From assembly GCA_031281815.1 (NCBI GenBank), contig JAITEY010000087.1, forward strand, positions 1 through 8,570: a stretch of DNA of 8,570 bases, in the 5' to 3' direction. How positions within the stretch are numbered: the stretch's first letter is position 1; each line of letters starts with the position of its first letter. The translations under genes and the position numbers were made by a program. Under the pieces are notes generated by a model. That model was not told the DNA's origin. It worked only from the letters and a program-made list of their open reading frames with translations, and did not search any database. Source of the stretch: Desulfovibrio sp. (lineage in GTDB: Bacteria > Desulfobacterota > Desulfovibrionia > Desulfovibrionales > Desulfovibrionaceae). Shown here in pieces: positions 4,209 to 8,570 of this stretch.

Positions 4209-4224
4209 TGCAAAGGCCGTGCCG
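4209..4224 (-). promoter_or_regulatory. Sigma-54 (RpoN) promoter
   Basis: The minus strand reads CGGCACGGCCTTTGCA, which matches the sigma-54 consensus TGGCACG-N4-TTGCA at every defined base except the first T. The -24 GG and -12 GC are exactly 12 bases apart. Predicted transcription start is near 4198, which leads into the hairpin series that ends at the U7 terminator. No coding gene follows within 260 bp. Confidence 0.65.
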
Positions 4225-4322
4225 GCTCGGCAAACACGTCGCCCTTGTTCAGCCTGTCACGGTATTACAGCATGATACGTAAAATACGCGCACCCGCGCT
4301 TGTCCGTCGTCCGGCAACGACC

Positions 4323-4358
4323 TGTGCTTGTCCGCGCACATATGAGCGTTTTCGCTCA
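4323..4358 (-). promoter_or_regulatory. Possible enhancer-binding (upstream activator) sites
   Basis: Two dyads lie side by side: TGTGC-N8-GCACA (4323-4340) and TGAGCG-TTTT-CGCTCA (4343-4358). Their centres are about 130 and 150 bp upstream of the predicted sigma-54 start, a usual distance for sites of AAA+ activators. A direct repeat GCTTGTCCG (4298-4306 and 4326-4334, 28 bp apart) overlaps the first dyad. The regulator is unknown. Confidence 0.4.
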
Positions 4359-4410
4359 CAGACGTTCGTTTCCGCACGGGCACCTCGGGGGGCAGACGTT
4401 TCATGCGCAG

Positions 4411-4451
4411 AAAAGACGGCGGCGCGGTGTTCCTGAAGAACGCCGCGCCGC
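4411..4451 (-). terminator. Terminator of the GAPDH gene
   Basis: GCGGCGCGG (4419-4427) pairs with CCGCGCCGC (4443-4451), with a further GTTC/GAAC inner stem. On the minus strand the stem is followed by CGTCTTTTCTG. It lies 30 nt after the GAPDH stop codon and isolates GAPDH from the sigma-54 unit. Confidence 0.8.
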
Positions 4452-4480
4452 AAGACGCCATGCCCGGAAACCGCAGTCCG

Positions 4481-5497
4481 TTACAGCCCCTTTGCCGCCA
4501 GGAACTGTACAAGATCGGCCACGCGGTTGGAATAGCCCCATTCATTGTCGTACCAGGAAACCAGCTTGGCCGTCACGGCATCGGCCATGGTGCAGTATTC
4601 CGCGTCCACAATCGAGGAGTGCGTGTTGCCCTTGAAGTCCATGGACACAAGAGGCAACTCGTTGTAGGCCAGAATGCCTTTGAGCGGTCCCTCGGCGGCT
4701 TCTTTCAGCGCCTTGCGCAGCCCCTCGGTGTCCGTCGGCTTTTCCAAAACGGCCGTGAAATCCACGATGGACACCGTCGGCGTGGGTACGCGCAACGCGT
4801 AGCCGGAAAAACGCCCCTTCAGGGCCGGGATGACCAGGGCCACAGCCTTGGCCGCGCCGGTGGACGTGGGAATGATGTTCAACGCCGCCGCCCTGGCCCG
4901 GCGCAGGTCCTTGTGCGGCAAATCCAGAATGCGCTGGTCGTTGGTGTACGAATGGACGGTGCACATGACGCCGACCTTGATGCCGAAGGCGTTATGCACG
5001 ACGTGGGCCACAGGCGCGAGGCAGTTCGTGGTGCAGGAGGCGTTGGAGATGATGTTGTGCTTTTTGGGGTCATAGGCGTCCTGGTTGACGCCGAGCACGA
5101 CGGTAATATCCTCTCCCTTGGCCGGGGCGGTGATGATGACCTTTTTCGCGCCGCAGGCGCGGTGCACCTCGGCGTCCGCCGCATTGGTGAACACGCCGGT
5201 GGATTCAACAACAACGTCCACGCCCAGTTCACCCCAAGGCAGTTTCTTGGGGTCGCGCTCGGCCAGGCTTTTCAGGGTCCAGCCCCCCGCCTTCACCGTG
5301 TCGCCGTCCACAGCGGCGTCAAAGGGCGCACGCCCGTAGCTGCTGTCATACTCCAAAAGTTGAAAGTTGATGCGGGCGTCAAAAAGGTCGTTGACCGCGA
5401 CCACGTCGACCGTGTCCGCGTATTTTTCGTGCAAAGCCCGGAAAACCAGCCTGCCTATGCGTCCGAAGCCGTTGACGGCAACGCGTGTTTTGCTCAT
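4481..5497 (-). CDS. gap: Type I glyceraldehyde-3-phosphate dehydrogenase
   Basis: The protein oxidises and phosphorylates glyceraldehyde-3-phosphate to 1,3-bisphosphoglycerate with NAD in cytoplasmic glycolysis, or runs the reverse reaction in gluconeogenesis. The 338 residues are full length. The Rossmann loop NGFGRIGR is at 9-16. The aspartate in VNDLFD (about D37) favours NAD over NADP. The active-site segment SNASCTTNCLAPV contains catalytic C155, with H182 in CTVHSYTNDQ. WYDNEWGYSNRV near the C-terminus is the usual end of the catalytic domain. The ATG at 5497 is preceded by GAGGA at 7 nt. It is apparently monocistronic, with its own promoter (5573-5601) and terminator (4411-4451). No phosphoglycerate kinase gene follows, unlike many gap operons. 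Confidence 0.97.
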   Translation of the reverse strand: MSKTRVAVNGFGRIGRLVFRALHEKYADTVDVVAVNDLFDARINFQLLEYDSSYGRAPFDAAVDGDTVKAGGWTLKSLAERDPKKLPWGELGVDVVVESTGVFTNAADAEVHRACGAKKVIITAPAKGEDITVVLGVNQDAYDPKKHNIISNASCTTNCLAPVAHVVHNAFGIKVGVMCTVHSYTNDQRILDLPHKDLRRARAAALNIIPTSTGAAKAVALVIPALKGRFSGYALRVPTPTVSIVDFTAVLEKPTDTEGLRKALKEAAEGPLKGILAYNELPLVSMDFKGNTHSSIVDAEYCTMADAVTAKLVSWYDNEWGYSNRVADLVQFLAAKGL

Positions 5498-5572
5498 GTG
5501 GAGTTCCTCACGGCCGGATGGTACTGTATGTCCGCTCTTCCTCCCTCCGGATTGGGAAGGAAACGCCCCGAT

Positions 5573-5601
5573 AGTATAGAGCCGTCGCGCCGCAAAAGCA
5601 A
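5573..5601 (-). promoter_or_regulatory. Sigma-70-type promoter of GAPDH
   Basis: On the minus strand TTGCTT (5596-5601), 17 bp, TATACT (5573-5578). The -10 matches five of six consensus bases. The predicted start near 5566 gives a leader of about 70 nt. Confidence 0.6.
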
Positions 5602-5632
5602 AAGAATTTTTTGAAGACGCCGCAAAATTCTT
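5602..5632. promoter_or_regulatory. AT-rich inverted repeat upstream of the GAPDH promoter
   Basis: The perfect 9-bp arms AAGAATTTT (5602-5610) and AAAATTCTT (5624-5632) have a 13-bp spacer. It abuts the GAPDH -35 box, about 36 to 66 bp upstream of the predicted start, where an activator would bind or an UP element would act. The surrounding DNA is GC-rich, so the AT-rich dyad stands out. It lies in the region shared with the divergent gene at 5776. Confidence 0.45.
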
Positions 5633-5688
5633 CCCGCGCTCGGTTCGGGACGGGCGCCCGGAGCGATTGCCGCATGCGAGATTCGCGC

Positions 5689-5717
5689 TTGACGCCCGGC
5701 AAAGCCCGGCATACCCT
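5689..5717 (+). promoter_or_regulatory. Possible promoter for the hypothetical gene and purA
   Basis: TTGACG (5689-5694), 17 bp, TACCCT (5712-5717). The -35 is strong and the -10 is weak. The predicted start is near 5724, about 50 nt before the ATG at 5776. It is divergent from the GAPDH promoter. Confidence 0.4.
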
Positions 5718-5775
5718 ACCTGCGACCCGTAGCACCTTACAGCCGCTATACGCCGTATCGGCGTTCCGGAGCCGG

Positions 5776-6129
5776 ATGATGCAGCGCATGCTGGAAAAAA
5801 TGGCGCAGAAACTCAACGAATACGACGAGGCGTCGCTCATGCAGTTGTGGCAGCATTACGCCGCGACCGTGCAGGACTTCGAGCCGAGCCGGCGCTGGGA
5901 AGAAGCCGCCCTGGCCCTCTGCCTCATCCAGGCCGTGCACTGGAAAAATCAGCTTTTCAATTACAACCTTGCCTTGACGGCCGAGCCGGCGGACATGCAT
6001 GATATGCCCCCCGTGCCGGACTTTACGCATATACACAAAAAACAGGGCGGGGAACAAAGCGCCGGGGCCGAACCGCCCAAAGCCACGGTGCTGGCTTTCC
6101 CTCCCCGACCGGAGCGCAAAAAAACCTGA
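5776..6129 (+). CDS. Conserved-looking small hypothetical protein
   Basis: I do not recognise a characterised family. The frame gives 117 residues from tandem ATGs at 5776 and 5779, with GGAG a few bases upstream. It is also open further upstream to 5611 but lacks a good start or RBS there. Residues 1-70 look like a compact helical domain: MMQRMLEKMAQKLNEYDEA, then LMQLWQHYAATVQDFEPS, RRWEEAALALCLIQAVHW and KNQLFNYNLAL. The remaining part is rich in P, E and K and probably disordered, ending ATVLAFPPRPERKKT. There is no signal peptide or membrane span. It ends 114 nt before purA on the same strand, so the two are likely co-transcribed. Codon pattern and the many aromatic and charged helix residues support real coding. 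Confidence 0.75.
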   Translation: MMQRMLEKMAQKLNEYDEASLMQLWQHYAATVQDFEPSRRWEEAALALCLIQAVHWKNQLFNYNLALTAEPADMHDMPPVPDFTHIHKKQGGEQSAGAEPPKATVLAFPPRPERKKT

Positions 6130-6243
6130 TGCCTGCCGGCAACGCGCAACTACCCGCACAAGCAGACATTGCGGAACCTGCAAGGTTTTGCGCCGCCGGA
6201 GACGACGCGGGCAGGCCGAAACATCCCGCCGGATGAGGAGCGT

Positions 6244-7554
6244 ATGGCAAATATCGTGATTATCGGCGCCCAATGGGGCGACGAAGGCAAGGGTAAAATC
6301 GTGGATATGCTGGCCCCCGGCATGGACGCCGTCGTGCGCTTCCAGGGCGGGCACAACGCCGGCCATACGGTGTCCGTCGGCGGCAGGGCTTACAAACTCA
6401 AACTCATCCCTTCCGGCATCCTGCACAAGGACAAAACCTGCCTTGTGGGCAACGGCGTGGTGCTGGACCCCCGCGAGTTCTGCGCGGAAACGGACGCCCT
6501 GACTGCCGAAGGACTGGACCTCGGGCCGGACCGGCTGAAAATTTCCCGCAAATGCCACCTTATCCTGCCCTATCACCAGGCGCTCGACCAAGCCCGCGAG
6601 GCGTCCAAAGGCGACGATAAAATCGGCACCACCGGGCGCGGCATAGGCCCCTGCTATGAAGACAAAGCCGCGCGCGCCGGCATCAGAGCCTGCGACCTTG
6701 AAGACTTCGACCTCCTGAGCCGCAAGATACGCTCGGCGCTTAAAGAAAAAAACGCCTTGCTCGCCGGCCTGTACGGGCAAAAAGCCCTTGATCCGGAAGC
6801 GCTGCTCGCGGAACTCAAACCCGTCGCCGCGCGCCTCATTCCCTACCTGACCGATGTTTCCGAAGAATTGACCCGCATCGAGGCCCGCGGGGGACGCATC
6901 ATGTTCGAAGGCGCCCAGGGCGTGCATCTGGACATCGACCACGGCACCTACCCCTTCGTGACCTCCTCCAACACCGTGGCGGGCAACGCCGCGGCGGGCG
7001 GAGGCATTGCCCCCTCGCGCCTGCACAGGGTCATCGGCGTCGCCAAAGCCTACACCACCCGCGTCGGCTCCGGAGCCTTTCCCACGGAATTGACCGAGGA
7101 AACCGGGCGGTACATTCAGGAAAAAGGCAATGAATTCGGCACGGTCACAGGACGCAGACGGCGCTGCGGCTGGCTGGACGCCGTGGTCCTGCGCGAATCC
7201 GTGCGCCTCTGCGGCGTGAACGATTTCGCCCTGACCAAGCTGGACGTGCTCTCCGGTCTGCCTGAAGTGAAAATATGCACGGAGTACGCCTACCGCGGCC
7301 GGCGCATCCTCTATCCTCCGCAAGCCGAAAGAGGTCTCGCGGAAGTCGAACCCGTGTACGAAAGCCTGCCCGGCTGGCAGGAAGACCTGAGCGCCGCGCG
7401 CGCTTTTTCCGATCTGCCGGAAGCGGCGCGCAACTATGTCGCACGCCTGGAAGCGCTGACGGGCGTGCCCGTCGGCATAGTCTCCGTGGGCGCAAACCGC
7501 GAACAAACCGTCATGCGGCGTTTGCATTCCCATCCGGCGCCGTCCGCCGGATGA
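6244..7554 (+). CDS. purA: Adenylosuccinate synthetase
   Basis: The enzyme joins IMP and aspartate with GTP to give adenylosuccinate, the first committed step to AMP, in the cytoplasm. The 436 residues are full length. GAQWGDEGKGK at 8-18 carries the catalytic base D13, and QGGHNAGHT at 34-42 carries H41; both match the E. coli numbering. Other family blocks follow: GTTGRGIGPCYEDKAAR (IMP loop), EGAQGVHLDIDHGTYPFVTSSN, VAKAYTTRVGSGAFPTE, GTVTGRRRRCGWLD, and VGANREQTV (guanine binding region) near the end. I take the ATG at 6244 rather than earlier in-frame codons because the family starts here and GAGGAG lies directly upstream. The gene follows the hypothetical gene after 114 nt without a clear terminator, and the exonuclease follows it. 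Confidence 0.98.
   Translation: MANIVIIGAQWGDEGKGKIVDMLAPGMDAVVRFQGGHNAGHTVSVGGRAYKLKLIPSGILHKDKTCLVGNGVVLDPREFCAETDALTAEGLDLGPDRLKISRKCHLILPYHQALDQAREASKGDDKIGTTGRGIGPCYEDKAARAGIRACDLEDFDLLSRKIRSALKEKNALLAGLYGQKALDPEALLAELKPVAARLIPYLTDVSEELTRIEARGGRIMFEGAQGVHLDIDHGTYPFVTSSNTVAGNAAAGGGIAPSRLHRVIGVAKAYTTRVGSGAFPTELTEETGRYIQEKGNEFGTVTGRRRRCGWLDAVVLRESVRLCGVNDFALTKLDVLSGLPEVKICTEYAYRGRRILYPPQAERGLAEVEPVYESLPGWQEDLSAARAFSDLPEAARNYVARLEALTGVPVGIVSVGANREQTVMRRLHSHPAPSAG
7531..7553 (+). other. Hairpin over the purA stop codon
   Basis: CATCCGGC (7531-7538) and GCCGGATG (7546-7553) form a perfect 8-bp stem with a 7-nt loop, and the second arm includes two bases of the TGA stop. No T-tract follows, so it is not an intrinsic terminator. 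It may affect mRNA decay or reading into the exonuclease gene. Confidence 0.4.
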
Positions 7555-7588
7555 CTCCACCCCGGCGGAGAAATCCGACCGGCATGCC

Positions 7589-7604
7589 CCTCCCTGAAGG
7601 GAGG
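7589..7604 (+). other. Hairpin in the purA-exonuclease gap
   Basis: CCTCCC and GGGAGG pair around a TGAA loop. There is no T-tract. The block TCCCTGAAGG at 7591-7600 recurs exactly 60 bp later at 7651-7660. The 135-bp gap holds these elements and no convincing promoter. The exonuclease is probably read from the purA transcript. Confidence 0.45.
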
Positions 7605-7689
7605 ACTTATCGGAACGGTATGCGCGGCTTTGCCGGGCATCACATGAGAATCCCTGAAGGAGAGGCTTCCGGCCATAGGGGAATGTTTG

Positions 7690-8442
7690 ATGAAGAATGA
7701 GCCGTATGACAAAGGGCCGGCCTCGCCGGCAGCCCGCGCCAGACTGGGCAGGGATGAAGTCAACGCACTGCCGCTTTTCCGCTACAGCGGCAAAATCAGC
7801 CTGGTGCGCACGGACGCGGACGCGGCATACGCGCTCTCGCGCCTCGGCCGCGCCCCCGTGCTGGGCTTCGACACGGAAACGCGCCCCAGCTTTTTTCGGG
7901 GCGTGAGCTATCTCCCTTCCCTGGTGCAACTTGCCCTTGAGGACGAAGTTTTCCTCTTCCACTTCAAATGGCGGCCCCTGAACCCCGACCTGCTGTCCCT
8001 TTTTGAAAACCCCGCCGTCATCAAAACGGGCGTGGCCGTCCACGACGACATGCGCTTCCTGTGCGCCGTCCGCCCCTTCCGGCCCGTATCCGTCATAGAC
8101 CTCGGCGAAGTGGCCCGCCTGAACAACATAGAAAACCGGGGCCTGCGCGGACTGGCCGCCCTCTTCCTGGGTCTGCGCGTTTCCAAAACGGAACACTGCT
8201 CCAACTGGGGACACGGCGAACTCTCCCCCCGCCAGATCAGCTACGCCGCAACCGACGCCTGGATCAGCCGCGCCCTCTATCTCAAAATGCGCGAGGCCGG
8301 CCTGGATTTTTCAGGCGAAGAAAACCGCGAAGAACGTATCCCCCCGGACGACAACGAACGCCGCCGCCGCCGCTTCAGGGCACGCAGAATCGTTCGCGTC
8401 TCCCTCAGCGGCGCCCGTAAACCGGAAAATCCGGAAACCTGA
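7690..8442 (+). CDS. DEDDy 3'-5' exonuclease (RNase D/WRN-like fold)
   Basis: The 250-residue protein has a single DnaQ-like exonuclease domain. Exo I is VLGFDTET with D61 and E63. Exo II is in GVAVHDDMRFL (D119/D120). Exo III is SYAATDAW with Y185 and D189, the Y-x3-D spacing that defines the DEDDy class. These four acidic residues bind two metal ions for 3'-5' hydrolysis of nucleic acid. There is no HRDC domain as in RNase D, so it is a stand-alone nuclease; whether it acts on RNA or DNA cannot be told. The last 45 residues are very basic, with DNERRRRRFRARRIVRV, perhaps for nucleic acid contact. The ATG at 7690 has AGGGG 8 nt upstream. It lies 135 nt after purA. Confidence 0.93.
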   Translation: MKNEPYDKGPASPAARARLGRDEVNALPLFRYSGKISLVRTDADAAYALSRLGRAPVLGFDTETRPSFFRGVSYLPSLVQLALEDEVFLFHFKWRPLNPDLLSLFENPAVIKTGVAVHDDMRFLCAVRPFRPVSVIDLGEVARLNNIENRGLRGLAALFLGLRVSKTEHCSNWGHGELSPRQISYAATDAWISRALYLKMREAGLDFSGEENREERIPPDDNERRRRRFRARRIVRVSLSGARKPENPET

Positions 8443-8474
8443 AACTGGACGCAGGGGGCAGGGGGCGCATATTT

Positions 8475-8553
8475 GGGGCTCCGCCCCAAGCCCCGCGAGG
8501 GGCGCTGCCCCTCGACCCCGCCGGGGGAAATGATTTCCCCCGGACCCCCTCAT
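8475..8553. repeat. Palindromic intergenic repeat, long copy
   Basis: Three hairpins lie in a row: GGGGC-TCC-GCCCC (8475-8487), CGAGGGGC-GCT-GCCCCTCG (8496-8514), and the perfect 23-base palindrome (8521-8543) identical to that at 833-855, followed by GGACCCCCTCAT. The middle hairpin is missing from the short copy. It starts 32 nt after the exonuclease stop codon and may help end that transcript, although it has no T-tract. Confidence 0.8.
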
Positions 8554-8570
8554 CCGTCCCTCACGTTGTT

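Noticed and set aside
4200..4260. tRNA or tmRNA-like segment
   Set aside because: Only a short GCCG/CGGC hairpin is present. No cloverleaf, T-loop GTTCRA or acceptor stem could be found.
4149..4436. 95-codon frame on the plus strand
   Set aside because: It starts at a TTG in a G-run without an RBS, has biased composition without motifs, and covers the sigma-54 promoter, sRNA region and GAPDH terminator.
4403..5614. Open frame of 403 codons on the plus strand opposite GAPDH
   Set aside because: It mirrors the codons of a certain GAPDH gene and has no RBS or domain.
7619..7700. 26-codon ORF overlapping the exonuclease start
   Set aside because: It has a weak RBS and no hydrophobic or conserved character. 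It could be a coupling ORF but nothing in the sequence supports this beyond the overlap.
5746..8214. Open frame of 822 codons on the minus strand
   Set aside because: It is antisense to the hypothetical gene, purA and most of the exonuclease gene, all of which have clear coding evidence. It has low-complexity G/A/V/R content and no motif.
1..8570. CRISPR array or insertion sequence
   Set aside because: No regularly spaced short repeats and no transposase or integrase reading frame were found. The only repeats are the tandem 306-bp units, the GT61 pair and the palindromic element.

Overview
The window is GC-rich bacterial DNA from what is probably a Desulfovibrionaceae-like member of the Desulfobacterota. 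That assignment is an inference from codon style, a good sigma-54 promoter match, the purA and type I GAPDH sequences, and GC-rich hairpin repeats near gene ends. It has not been tested by a search.

Left part (1-2920, minus strand): a surface-polysaccharide-type cluster. In transcription order it holds a class I SAM methyltransferase (2189-2920), a complete GT61/DUF563-type glycosyltransferase (938-2098), and the N-terminal two thirds of a close GT61 paralogue that runs off the left edge (1-733). A palindromic intergenic repeat lies between the two GT61 genes and occurs again at the right end of the window.

Middle (2974-4480): the most unusual part. Two 306-bp direct repeats (2974-3279 and 3280-3585, 17 differences, no indels) each encode a 27-residue hydrophobic peptide with a near-perfect Shine-Dalgarno sequence locked in a GAAA-capped hairpin. 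Each also has a large hairpin straight after the stop codon, a second GC-rich hairpin, and a sequence that can pair with the leader. The layout and the peptide pattern recall Ldr/Fst type I toxins. The repeats begin inside the 3' end of a cupin gene (3554-3934). Upstream of the cupin is a gene-free stretch that I read as a sigma-54-driven small RNA of about 155 nt (about 4044-4198, minus strand). It has five consecutive hairpins, four of them with C-rich, SD-complementary loops, and ends in a U7 terminator.

Right part (4481-8570): housekeeping genes. GAPDH (minus strand, with its own promoter and terminator) faces away from a plus-strand series: a small conserved-looking hypothetical protein, purA (adenylosuccinate synthetase), and a DEDDy 3'-5' exonuclease. 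The second copy of the palindromic repeat follows the exonuclease.

The long open frames on the plus strand across 1040-2941 and 4403-5614, and on the minus strand across 5746-8214, are antisense shadows of these genes and are not annotated.
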